Origin: an uncultured Alphaproteobacteria bacterium
GTDB lineage: Bacteria > Pseudomonadota > Alphaproteobacteria > RF32 > CAG-239
Assembly (NCBI GenBank): GCA_949297415.1
Contig: CASFSV010000048.1
Span: 1-43,823 of the forward strand
Direction of reading: 5' to 3'
DNA: 43,823 nucleotides
The notes below the pieces were generated by a model. The model did not search any database. It saw only the letters and a list, made by a program, of their open reading frames with translations, and was not told the origin of the DNA. Shown in pieces: positions 15,536 through 23,244 of this stretch (position 1 is its first letter; each line of letters begins with the position of its first letter). The translations under genes were made by a program, and so were the position numbers.

Positions 15536-16813
15536 GTGAAATTCAGTTTGCGAAAAAAAAGTCTTGTGATTCTGTTTTCTTTATTATCTTTTGTCGCATG
15601 TAATGCTTATCAAAGTGATGAAGAAACTATTATTACAAATACTGCTGTCAATGGTAGCTCTCCTGATAATTTTATTATTCTTCCTCAAGAAAATCCTTAT
15701 ATGCTCAGAACAACCTTTAGAGCTAATGATTTAGATTTAGAAACACCTTTGCGTTGTAATGTTAACTGGAAAACACAGGAAATGGTACAAATTTTACCTC
15801 ATAATAATGTGTCTTTTAGAATTGAACGAAATGATGTTAATGATCCCCTTCCTGATTTTGAGGTTAGAAATTTTACTTTTGATAATATTCCTGCTGAGCA
15901 AGCTCTTCTTAAACTCACTCAAGAAGCCGATATTACTCTTGTCGCTAAAGATGCTCCTTATCCTAATCTTTACGGAAAGAACTTAAACGGTAGCTTCAAA
16001 GAAGTTGTTGATATGATTGCTCGTTCTGCTGATTTGTTTTATAGATATGACGCTAAGATGAATTCTCTTATTTTAAGTCGTCGAGCCAGTTTTACATTAT
16101 ATGCTCCAAGTTCCAGAACTCTTTTACTTGGTTTTTTAGATATTTTGAGAGGTGCTGGAATTACTGATGTTATTACTAACTGGCGTGATTATACTGTTTC
16201 GTTTGAGACTAATCTGGAAACCATGAATAAAATAAATGAGCTGATTGCAGATTTTGAAGATAATCCAGCAATGATTATGTATGATGTCAGTATTTTTAGA
16301 GTCATCCCTAAGGAGCCTTGTGGAGTTGTTTGGAATGATTTACTTAAAGATTTTAAATTCGGAACTATAGCTACAGCACAAACTGGAGTTATCGGTCGTA
16401 TGTTAACCGTTACTAATGATTTATCTATTGAACAACTGAGAAAGTTTGTTAGTAAGTATGCTACAATAGAAGATATTTCTGAAGGACGTTTCGTTGTCCC
16501 AACACGTTGGTTTTCTCGTTTTGATGTTGGACGTTGCGGTAAACTAGATAATATGGAATATTCTTTATCTATTTTGGCTCGCGCTTCCTTAGAAAAAAAT
16601 AATCGTATCTATTCTGAGGTAACTCTTGATACGACAGAGGGGGAAATCACTAAATTTAAAGTGAGAAATCAATTAGGTGAAAATTTTCTGATTATTGGTT
16701 TGCCTAGTGAAATTTTTGGTCCTGCTTTTCAAGGAACCGAAACTATTGTGTTTATTGTTCCGAGATTAGTCAGAATGCTTAAAACTGATGAGAAAATTAA
16801 GAACAGAATTTAG
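15536..16813 (+). CDS. Short secretin-like lipoprotein
   Basis: The 425-residue protein has a GTG start chosen for taaggg 8 bases upstream; starting there puts the lipoprotein signal (LFSLLSFVACNAY) at the N-terminus. Residues about 100-175 look like a secretin/TonB short N-terminal (STN, N0) domain (FDNIPAEQALLKLTQEADI, then a strand ending SLILSR). An N1-like fold follows (TLLLGFLDILRGAGIT). The end has the typical secretin finish: NFLIIGLPSE, then ETIVFIVPRLVRM. It is shorter than most secretins, and the beta-barrel part between about 280 and 390 is reduced. PilN/BfpB-type lipoprotein secretins are the nearest known kind. It suggests an outer-membrane exit partner for the VirB6-type array. 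Confidence 0.75.
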   Translation: MKFSLRKKSLVILFSLLSFVACNAYQSDEETIITNTAVNGSSPDNFIILPQENPYMLRTTFRANDLDLETPLRCNVNWKTQEMVQILPHNNVSFRIERNDVNDPLPDFEVRNFTFDNIPAEQALLKLTQEADITLVAKDAPYPNLYGKNLNGSFKEVVDMIARSADLFYRYDAKMNSLILSRRASFTLYAPSSRTLLLGFLDILRGAGITDVITNWRDYTVSFETNLETMNKINELIADFEDNPAMIMYDVSIFRVIPKEPCGVVWNDLLKDFKFGTIATAQTGVIGRMLTVTNDLSIEQLRKFVSKYATIEDISEGRFVVPTRWFSRFDVGRCGKLDNMEYSLSILARASLEKNNRIYSEVTLDTTEGEITKFKVRNQLGENFLIIGLPSEIFGPAFQGTETIVFIVPRLVRMLKTDEKIKNRI

Positions 16814-16824
16814 AGAGTTTGTAA

Positions 16825-17724
16825 ATGAGTGAAGATAATTTAGATAGTTTTCTATTGCAAAATTCGGAGGATGTTTCTTCTCAAAATACTGTTTCAAACA
16901 CTCAGTCTTTTCCACAAGGAAATTCTCTGCCGAATAGACCTAAATTAAAAAAGATTAAACGGCCCAAAATCAGACCGACAATGGATATTCCTCAAGCGCC
17001 AGATAAAATTATGCCAGCTTTTCAATCAACTTCTGTTGCACAAAATGTTGCAACAGATACTGATAAAGCTGCTCTTTCTTCATCTCTCTCCGCAGGAAAA
17101 CAACTTTCAGATAATGTTGATAAGATTACTTCAGAGGAAATGATTGCCAATACCTCTGAAAATATTGTTTCATCATCTAATAATGAACTTTCTAATGTCT
17201 CATCAGAAGAAATGCAAAATACCAGCCTTGTTAGAGCAAAGGATGCTCAATATATGGTTTCCAACGAGAGTGGCTCCGATTTATCTTTTTCTTTAGATGA
17301 TTTCGCTAATGATTTTGAATATGATGAAGATGGAGAGGAAGAAATCTTACAAGAAGATGCCTCCTATATTAAAAAGAATGTTTTATATATTGCAGCAGGC
17401 ATTTGTCTCTTTATCGGTTTATTTATCGGAAAAGCCTTCTTTTCGTCGCAGACTATTGAAAATCATGGGTTGGAAGGTATTGTTGCTAATCCTGATGTTC
17501 CTGCAGGCAGGCCTCGCTGCGGGTTAACTGATAAAAGCCAAGCTTGTGTTTTTTATTTAATGAATTGGGAAAGACAAGAGCTTAACGGAAGAGATTTTTA
17601 TAAATTAGCTGCTTATTTTACTGGACGTGAAGAATATATGATTGAAACGGAAAATTTACGATATGCTACGGTTAAAATTAAACCAGGCGATTTTGCTCAA
17701 TTAAATATTCCTGCTCTTAAATAA
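16825..17724 (+). CDS. Single-pass inner-membrane protein with disordered cytoplasmic domain
   Basis: The 299-residue protein has a long disordered acidic/Ser-rich N-terminal part (1-180), one transmembrane helix at about 184-205 (LYIAAGICLFIGLFIGKAFF), and a periplasmic domain of about 90 residues with two cysteines (RCGLTDKSQAC) that could form a disulfide. The topology is type II, like VirB10/DotG or PilO-type bridging proteins, but no family motif is recognised. The N-terminus carries LDSFLLQN, resembling the LDAFM repeats of the acidic protein. It starts 11 bases after the secretin-like gene and ends the block at a bidirectional terminator. It probably bridges the inner membrane to the secretin-like lipoprotein (inference). 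Confidence 0.72.
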   Translation: MSEDNLDSFLLQNSEDVSSQNTVSNTQSFPQGNSLPNRPKLKKIKRPKIRPTMDIPQAPDKIMPAFQSTSVAQNVATDTDKAALSSSLSAGKQLSDNVDKITSEEMIANTSENIVSSSNNELSNVSSEEMQNTSLVRAKDAQYMVSNESGSDLSFSLDDFANDFEYDEDGEEEILQEDASYIKKNVLYIAAGICLFIGLFIGKAFFSSQTIENHGLEGIVANPDVPAGRPRCGLTDKSQACVFYLMNWERQELNGRDFYKLAAYFTGREEYMIETENLRYATVKIKPGDFAQLNIPALK

Positions 17725-17736
17725 TTTTAAAGTATA

Positions 17737-17773
17737 AAAAAATAAAACCTCGTTTCAAGAGGTTTTATTTTTT
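17737..17773. terminator. Bidirectional terminator between the accessory block and the tat-like gene
   Basis: A perfect 15-bp stem (17737-17751 with 17759-17773), loop gtttcaa, begins in A6 and ends in T6, so it can terminate transcripts from both converging sides. Confidence 0.92.
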
Positions 17774-17791
17774 ACAGATAATCCTTTTATA

Positions 17792-18013
17792 CTATTTCTC
17801 TGTTGTCGTCTTATCACTCGTGCTTGCTGTATTTTTCTTCTCTTGTTTTTTTTCTAGGTGTGCCGTTTGTGCCTTTTCTTTAATTTCTTTTGAAGCTTTT
17901 TTACCTGCTTCTACAATATGAGGAACTTCCGCTCTTATTTTATCCATAATTTGCGGCATCTTTTCCGCATTATATATTACTATTACGACAATTATAACCA
18001 AAACCCATATCAT
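17792..18013 (-). CDS. TatA/TatE-like translocase subunit (divergent)
   Basis: The 73-residue protein has an N-terminal hydrophobic helix (residues 2-13), a hinge, and an amphipathic Lys/Glu-rich helix followed by a polar tail, the layout of TatA-type subunits of the twin-arginine translocase. Where TatA has FG followed by a Lys/Leu/Pro turn, this protein reads YNAEKMPQIM: the FG pair is replaced, while Lys-Met-Pro is kept. Its ATGA overlaps the nagZ stop, and ggagaaaa provides the ribosome site. In many alphaproteobacteria nagZ is followed by scpA, scpB and tatA; here scpAB are absent. tatB and tatC are not in the window. It could also be another small single-helix protein. Confidence 0.6.
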   Translation of the reverse strand: MIWVLVIIVVIVIYNAEKMPQIMDKIRAEVPHIVEAGKKASKEIKEKAQTAHLEKKQEKKNTASTSDKTTTEK

Positions 18014-19077
18014 AAATTTTCTCCTTTCTTGAGCATTTGATGTAACACTTCCGTCGCATCATAAGAATATTTCTCATTAAAACTTTCTTTTAATGCGCTT
18101 TCATAACGTGCCTGAATCTCGCTTAAATCAATCTTCTTAGGTTTATTATGAATAATTTTTTCTATGATTGCAAATCTTATTAACGACTTTTCAGTTAAGA
18201 ATCGATCTGTTTTGCAAACTTCTACCAAGTCTTCTATTTTTCCTGAGCAACAACATACTGCATCAATTCCTGCGTCCAAACTTTTGTGTGTCTTTTCTGC
18301 GATACTTCCTCTTAAAGCGTGCATATCTATTGCATCACTCAGCAAAAAGCTGTCAAATTGTAAATATCCACGAATTATGTCTGTAATTACTTTGGTAGAC
18401 TGAGTTGCCGGATTTTGCGAATCAATATTTTTTAATAAAATATGTGAAGTCATACCTAGTGGATATTGATTAAAATTCTTTATATAGCTTATCTCCGTAT
18501 TTAGTTCTTGTTGCGTTAAAGAGCTTTCCGGCAAAGCCAGATGTGGATCAGATAGAGAAGAAAAATGTCCTGGAATATGTTTTATACATGGACATATTCC
18601 CATTTCCATATAAGCAGATGCCATGGTCGTACCACATTCGACAATTTTATTGGTCTCTTCACTAAAGCAGCGACTCTCCAATACTTTATTTTGCGGTATA
18701 ATCTTTTTATCTATTACCGGAGCATAATTTACATTGATTCCTAAATCCCTTAAATCTGCGGAAATCAAGTACGCATGATAACTACTGTATATTGCATCTA
18801 CTCTTCCTAAAGCTTCTGCTGAAGCATATTTCCTTTCCTTTATGTTTTCTAATCGGCATACTCGCCCGCCCTCTTCATCCACTGCTATTAAAATATTTTC
18901 GCGATTGATTGTTTCTTTTATTTCCTGAATCAGCTTCTTTACTTGTTGCCGTGATTGAATATTTCTAGAAAATAAACTTATTCCTAGCGGATTATATGTC
19001 GATAACAGCTTTTTTTCTTCAGCTGTTAATACTGTTCCACTACAGGATAATATTGCGGCCAATATCGGTTTTGTCAT
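18010..19077 (-). CDS. nagZ: Beta-N-acetylglucosaminidase NagZ (GH3)
   Basis: The 355-residue family GH3 enzyme removes N-acetylglucosamine from anhydro-muropeptides in cytoplasmic peptidoglycan recycling. Visible motifs are IAVDEEGGRVCRL near residues 92-104 (substrate-binding Asp), KHIPGHFSSLSDPH near 180-193 (the loop with the catalytic His-Asp pair), and LLSDAIDMHAL near 260-270 with the nucleophile Asp. Length is typical (about 340). It follows the SPOR protein gene by 4 bases and overlaps the Tat-like gene, so the three are one operon. The SPOR - nagZ order is common in alphaproteobacteria. Confidence 0.93.
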   Translation of the reverse strand: MTKPILAAILSCSGTVLTAEEKKLLSTYNPLGISLFSRNIQSRQQVKKLIQEIKETINRENILIAVDEEGGRVCRLENIKERKYASAEALGRVDAIYSSYHAYLISADLRDLGINVNYAPVIDKKIIPQNKVLESRCFSEETNKIVECGTTMASAYMEMGICPCIKHIPGHFSSLSDPHLALPESSLTQQELNTEISYIKNFNQYPLGMTSHILLKNIDSQNPATQSTKVITDIIRGYLQFDSFLLSDAIDMHALRGSIAEKTHKSLDAGIDAVCCCSGKIEDLVEVCKTDRFLTEKSLIRFAIIEKIIHNKPKKIDLSEIQARYESALKESFNEKYSYDATEVLHQMLKKGENL

Positions 19078-19081
19078 CGTT

Positions 19082-20011
19082 TCAATTCTGCTTAATTATG
19101 CTGCTAATTTGTTTCTTCTTGAGTAAATTGCTCAACTCTACAGCTTCCTCGCGATTTTTAAACGATCCTACTTTTAATCTATAGAGTATCGTTCCCTGTG
19201 CTGTCTTTATTTCCTCTATTTCATACGGATATTTTTTGATGAAACTGTGTCGAGAAGACAAATTATTCCACAAAGATTGCACAGCTTGACGACTTGATGA
19301 TGCAATAATTTGAGTATACCAAGTGCCTTTAGCAAAATTGTTATTCTTTGCCTTGTCTACAACGGCTTCTTTTTTTACTTCTTCCGTTGTTTGTGTTTTT
19401 TGAGCTTGTGCATTTATGGTCTTTTGTAACTTTACCTTTATGTCATCTATTTTTTCCGGAATTACCACCTTATCTTTGCTGTTCGTCTTAATACCGGATA
19501 ATTCTGTTGATACGACTCTTATTTCTTCATTATTGTTTTGATTTAAATCTAAGTCTTGATTATTTAAGCTATTATCATTATTGATACTTTCTACCAAATT
19601 CTGCATTTCTTCAGATGATGAAATTGTTTTATCTAAATCTATTTTAGGCATATCTGGTGCCGGACGGATCTTTACTTCTTCCTGAATTTTCGGAGTATTG
19701 TCCACTATATGATATATCTCTCTATCTTGATTATCAATTTCCATCCCTCCCGGATCATTTGGTAAAACTTTGGCCGCTGTTACCGGTCGTCTGATTACCG
19801 GAATTTCTTTTTCTTTATTCATATTATCTGCGGGGCCTAAAAATAACCATCCTACGACTCCTCCCACAACTATTCCTGCTAACATTCCTATAAAGCCATT
19901 TTTAGCATGTCTTATTTCTTCTTGTCTGTCTTCTATACTTTGAATGTTCTGGTCAGCAACTCTTTGGTGGAAGTCATTTTCAGTATTTTGATTTGTGAAA
20001 CCTTGCAACAT
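19082..20011 (-). CDS. SPOR-domain membrane protein
   Basis: The 309-residue protein has a short cytoplasmic N-terminus, one membrane helix (GFIGMLAGIVVGGVVGWLFL, about residues 38-57), a long disordered periplasmic linker, and a C-terminal SPOR domain (about 228-305, WYTQIIASSSRQAVQSLWNN to the end). SPOR domains bind denuded glycan strands at the division septum. The start at 20011 is used because gagga lies 7 bases upstream; the in-frame ATG at 20056 lacks a ribosome site. It is upstream of nagZ, which also handles peptidoglycan fragments. It is probably a divisome-associated protein; the exact partner is unknown. Confidence 0.88.
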   Translation of the reverse strand: MLQGFTNQNTENDFHQRVADQNIQSIEDRQEEIRHAKNGFIGMLAGIVVGGVVGWLFLGPADNMNKEKEIPVIRRPVTAAKVLPNDPGGMEIDNQDREIYHIVDNTPKIQEEVKIRPAPDMPKIDLDKTISSSEEMQNLVESINNDNSLNNQDLDLNQNNNEEIRVVSTELSGIKTNSKDKVVIPEKIDDIKVKLQKTINAQAQKTQTTEEVKKEAVVDKAKNNNFAKGTWYTQIIASSSRQAVQSLWNNLSSRHSFIKKYPYEIEEIKTAQGTILYRLKVGSFKNREEAVELSNLLKKKQISSIIKQN

Positions 20012-20126
20012 ATGTTTTTCCTCTATTTTATCACATTTGTTATGACTATATCTCAAATATGTTTACAATCATTTAATACTGTATCTGTTAATGTTTCGTA
20101 ATGAAAAATTTATTTTGAGGTACAAA

Positions 20127-20921
20127 ATGAAAATCGCTACCTATAATATTAATTCTATAAAAGCTAGATGCGGTAATCTTTGCCAATGGTTAAATAAAGA
20201 GAATCCAGATATCGTATTTTTACAAGAAATAAAATGCGAAACCGAAAATTTTCTTTATTTTGAGTGTGAAAGTATGGGATACCATGTTGCTGTTTTAGGA
20301 CAAAAAGGATATAATGGTGTTGCTATTTTATCTAAATTCAAATTTACAATTTCAGCTAAAAATTTACCGAATTTTCAAGAAGATTTATCTGCTCGATATA
20401 TTGAAATTTTAGTTTATCATCCTCAAATTCCTTTTTATGTTGCCTCCATATATGCTCCAAATGGTTGCGCTCCCACCAAAGAGGCGGAGCAAATTAAATT
20501 TTTCAGCAAATTAACTTGGTTTGATAAATTCTATTTGCATGCTTCTGAACTCCTACAATCTGGCCATCCTATTATATTTGCCGGTGATTTTAATGTTATG
20601 ATGAACTCAATAGATGTTTTTGATGAAGAGCGTTTTATTAACAGTCCTCTCTATCGTACCGAAGTCAAAAACAAAATTAAAGCTTTATCTTTTTTAGGCT
20701 TTCATGATGCTTTCAGACTTTTACATCCCAATGTGGAAGGATATACTTTTTGGGATTATTCCGCTAACTCTTTTGTAACTAATTCTGGTTTAAGAATAGA
20801 TTATATTTTTGTAACAGCTTTCTTTGCTGAACGTTTGAGGGATTGTTTTGTAGATAAATCTTTAAGAATGATGAACAAACCTTCTGACCATACAGCTTTG
20901 GTAGCAAATTTTGAGTTCTAA
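20127..20921 (+). CDS. xthA: Exodeoxyribonuclease III
   Basis: The 264-residue Mg-dependent AP endonuclease/3'-exonuclease acts in base-excision repair. Motifs: MKIATYNINSIKAR at the start, FLQEIKCE with the metal-binding Glu, IYAPNG, FAGDFNV, then LRIDYIFVT and SDHTALV at the C-terminus with the catalytic Asp-His. Length is standard. The ATG at 20127 is chosen over a longer reading from 20091 because tttgagg lies 6 bases upstream and the protein begins exactly at the family's conserved MKIATYN. It is followed after 2 bases by a protease gene, so the two are co-transcribed. Confidence 0.95.
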   Translation: MKIATYNINSIKARCGNLCQWLNKENPDIVFLQEIKCETENFLYFECESMGYHVAVLGQKGYNGVAILSKFKFTISAKNLPNFQEDLSARYIEILVYHPQIPFYVASIYAPNGCAPTKEAEQIKFFSKLTWFDKFYLHASELLQSGHPIIFAGDFNVMMNSIDVFDEERFINSPLYRTEVKNKIKALSFLGFHDAFRLLHPNVEGYTFWDYSANSFVTNSGLRIDYIFVTAFFAERLRDCFVDKSLRMMNKPSDHTALVANFEF

Positions 20922-20923
20922 AA

Positions 20924-21958
20924 ATGCTTAAAAAATTTTGGTGTATTTTATTTGGTTTATATATGTCTATACAGCAAGCTTATGCTTATGAGTTTGCTAA
21001 GATTTCTGAACTTTTTAATATGCTTCAAAATAAATATACCTCCGAATTAGATTTAGAAGATATATCTCTGAGTAGTCTCAAAATTTTATCACAAATTGAT
21101 AATTCTTTTAAACTTTATCATAGTGACAGCAAAGCCTTTTTATACCATGATAATCATCTTATTGCTACATATACACTGCCTCAAGAAAAAAATAATTCTG
21201 TTTTATGGAGAAATTTAACACAGGATATCTTAAATAAGTGTTTGCATTACTCTTCTGATTTAATGGAAAATTCACAATCTTTAGAAACTCTTGTCTTTAA
21301 TGCAATGGTTCATTATTTAGATAAATTTTCAAGAGTTGATAATATTCCTTCCGCTCATATTGTTTCCAAATATGACCATCAGAATAATATTGTGTATTTA
21401 AAACCTACTTTGTTTTTTTCTGGTATTTCTAATGATATTAAGAAAATTATTTCCAACCATGCTAATCTTGATGGTATTATTTTAGACTTAAGAGGATGCA
21501 AAGGCGGGAATTTTAGTGAAGCACTAAAAACTGCTGACTTATTTTTAGATGGTACAATCATTGCTTATAGCTCTAACAATAAAAAACAACAAAAATATTA
21601 TAATGCCACCCCCGGTGATATTCTTGAGGGAAAGCCTATTGCTATTCTGACAGACTCCTATACGGCTTCTGCTGCCGAATTGATTGCAGCTGCTCTTAGC
21701 GAACAAAGTAGAGCTACTATTATCGGAACAAAAACTTATGGAAAAAACAGTATTCAGGATATCTATCAGCTTGATGATCAGATTTTATTTTTAACAAGTG
21801 GTTATTTTTATACACCTTCCGGAAAATCTATCCATCAAGTCGGATTAATGCCGCAGATTTGTACGGGTATTGATAATAGTTGCCTTTTACCAGATACTCG
21901 GGATAATTTGAAAGATATTAAAATCGCTACAAAACTAATAAAAAGAAATTTCAGTTAA
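20924..21958 (+). CDS. S41-family carboxy-terminal processing-like protease without PDZ domain
   Basis: The 344-residue protein has a signal peptide (about 1-21, ending QQAYA/YEF) and a C-terminal S41 protease domain: LDGIILDLRGCKGG, LTDSYTASAAELIAAAL with the nucleophile Ser before Ala-Ala-Glu, and GTKTYGKNSIQ with the catalytic Lys. CtpA-type enzymes carry a PDZ domain before the catalytic core; here the intervening region (about 60-160) shows no PDZ pattern and the protein is shorter than usual. It should act in the periplasm on unknown substrates. It is coupled to xthA by a 2-base gap. Confidence 0.85.
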   Translation: MLKKFWCILFGLYMSIQQAYAYEFAKISELFNMLQNKYTSELDLEDISLSSLKILSQIDNSFKLYHSDSKAFLYHDNHLIATYTLPQEKNNSVLWRNLTQDILNKCLHYSSDLMENSQSLETLVFNAMVHYLDKFSRVDNIPSAHIVSKYDHQNNIVYLKPTLFFSGISNDIKKIISNHANLDGIILDLRGCKGGNFSEALKTADLFLDGTIIAYSSNNKKQQKYYNATPGDILEGKPIAILTDSYTASAAELIAAALSEQSRATIIGTKTYGKNSIQDIYQLDDQILFLTSGYFYTPSGKSIHQVGLMPQICTGIDNSCLLPDTRDNLKDIKIATKLIKRNFS

Positions 21959-21966
21959 AATTCTTG

Positions 21967-21994
21967 TTGACATTAGCAATTATAATTGTATATT
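21967..21994 (+). promoter_or_regulatory. Sigma-70 promoter of rpmG
   Basis: TTGACA (21967-21972), 16-base spacer, TATATT (21989-21994). It lies 47 bases before the L33 start in an otherwise empty gap, as expected for a single-gene ribosomal protein unit. Confidence 0.75.
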
Positions 21995-22041
21995 GCTCGT
22001 AAAGTTTTTTGTGTTTAACCTTAATTTATAAGAGTAAAATA

Positions 22042-22209
22042 ATGGCAAAAGCAGTAAAAGTTAAAGTAAAATTAGAAAGTAGTGCTGGTACAGGTACTTT
22101 TTATCTTGCTGAAAAGAATCCTAGAACTCATCCTGAGAAGTTGGTTATGAAAAAGTATGATAAAAAATCTAAGAAGCACGAAGAATTCGTTGAAAAGAAA
22201 TTGAAGTAA
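22042..22209 (+). CDS. rpmG: 50S ribosomal protein L33
   Basis: The 55-residue protein matches the cysteine-free (non-zinc) form of L33: MAKAVKVKVKL, then AGTGTFYLAEKNPR, KLVMKKYDKKSKKHEEF. Length is exactly typical. The start at 22042 gives the canonical MAK N-terminus; an in-frame GTG or ATG upstream would add unconserved residues. It has its own promoter upstream and a terminator immediately downstream. Confidence 0.97.
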   Translation: MAKAVKVKVKLESSAGTGTFYLAEKNPRTHPEKLVMKKYDKKSKKHEEFVEKKLK

Positions 22210-22223
22210 TTTCGTTTCATTTG

Positions 22224-22250
22224 AAAAAAGCGCCTTTAAGGCGCTTTTTT
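22224..22250. terminator. Bidirectional terminator between rpmG and xerC
   Basis: A 12-bp stem (22224-22235 with 22239-22250; core gcgcc/ggcgc), 3-base loop, A6 on one side and T6 on the other. It serves the converging rpmG and xerC transcripts. Confidence 0.93.
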
Positions 22251-22263
22251 GTTCTCCTCTTTA

Positions 22264-23166
22264 TTAGTTTGGAAACGCTTTTTTATATTCTTTTTGAATT
22301 TTTTCCAAATTTACATCCGTATATCTTTGTGTCGAACTCAATGAAGCGTGTCCTAATAATTCTTGTATGGATCTTAAATCAGACCCCTGAGCTAGTAAAT
22401 GCGTTGCAAAAGAGTGTCGCAATGCATGCGGTGTAATGTTATCAGGCAAATTTAATTTTACTCTAATCTTTTGTAACTTTCTTTGAATGATTCTAGGGGT
22501 TAATCTTTCTCCTTTGGCCCCCAAAAACAACGCTTCTCCTTCTTTTAATTTATATGGACATGTTTTTTTATATGCTTCTATCCGTTCTATAACTATTGGT
22601 AAAATTGGAACATATCTATCTTTATTACCTTTTCCTTTTATTTTTACAAATTCTGTATGATTGATGTCTTCTACATTAAGTGATAGTGCTTCTGAAATAC
22701 GTAACCCACATCCGTATAATAAAGTTAAAATAGCTCTATCTCTGGTTCCTATCCATGGTTCACTACAATCTTGTGTGGCTTGATCTATGACATCAAACAT
22801 CGTATTTACATCTAAAGAACGTGGCAGCACCTTGGGTAATTTTGGGGTTGATATTTGAAAAATTGCAGTATTTCTCATTATCCCATTATCATCTAACCAT
22901 TTGAAAAAATTTCTTACAGAAGACTCTTCTCTGGCTATTGATGTTCTACTAATACCTCTTTTAGCTCGTAAACTGAAAAAATTTCTGAACCCTCTTATAT
23001 CAATTTTTTTCAAATCATTTAATGAAACTTTTTCTTTAGCCAAATACTCTAAAAATATTTCTAAATCGCTGACATAGCTTTGTATGGTGTGTGGAGAATA
23101 GTTTCTTTGGGTACGTAACCAATCTATCCATCGTTGCATTTGCTTTTTTAATTCTCGATCCAACAT
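22264..23166 (-). CDS. xerC: Tyrosine recombinase XerC/XerD
   Basis: The 300-residue site-specific recombinase resolves chromosome dimers at dif with a partner Xer protein. It has an N-terminal SAM-like core-binding domain (about 1-95) and a C-terminal catalytic domain with LLYGCGLRISEAL (first Arg), a Lys in the KIKGKGNKDR hairpin, HALRHSFATHLL (His-x-x-Arg), LLGHASLSSTQRYT with the final His and the nucleophile Tyr. Length is typical. The N-terminal segment and TQRYTDV fit alphaproteobacterial XerC better than XerD, but the two cannot be separated safely. The ATG has agggaggt 5 bases upstream. Confidence 0.88.
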   Translation of the reverse strand: MLDRELKKQMQRWIDWLRTQRNYSPHTIQSYVSDLEIFLEYLAKEKVSLNDLKKIDIRGFRNFFSLRAKRGISRTSIAREESSVRNFFKWLDDNGIMRNTAIFQISTPKLPKVLPRSLDVNTMFDVIDQATQDCSEPWIGTRDRAILTLLYGCGLRISEALSLNVEDINHTEFVKIKGKGNKDRYVPILPIVIERIEAYKKTCPYKLKEGEALFLGAKGERLTPRIIQRKLQKIRVKLNLPDNITPHALRHSFATHLLAQGSDLRSIQELLGHASLSSTQRYTDVNLEKIQKEYKKAFPN

Positions 23167-23180
23167 AACTACCTCCCTAT

Positions 23181-23222
23181 ATTAACCTCTTAACGTATCT
23201 TTTCTATCATCAAGAGGTTAAT
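23181..23222 (-). promoter_or_regulatory. 11-bp inverted repeat in front of xerC
   Basis: attaacctctt (23181-23191) and aagaggttaat (23212-23222) are perfect complements separated by 20 bases. No T run follows on either strand, so it is not a standard terminator. It lies just upstream of the xerC ribosome site and downstream of the ferritin-like gene stop; an operator or leader hairpin is possible. Confidence 0.5.
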
Positions 23223-23244
23223 AATAGGTTATAGCTTTTAGACT

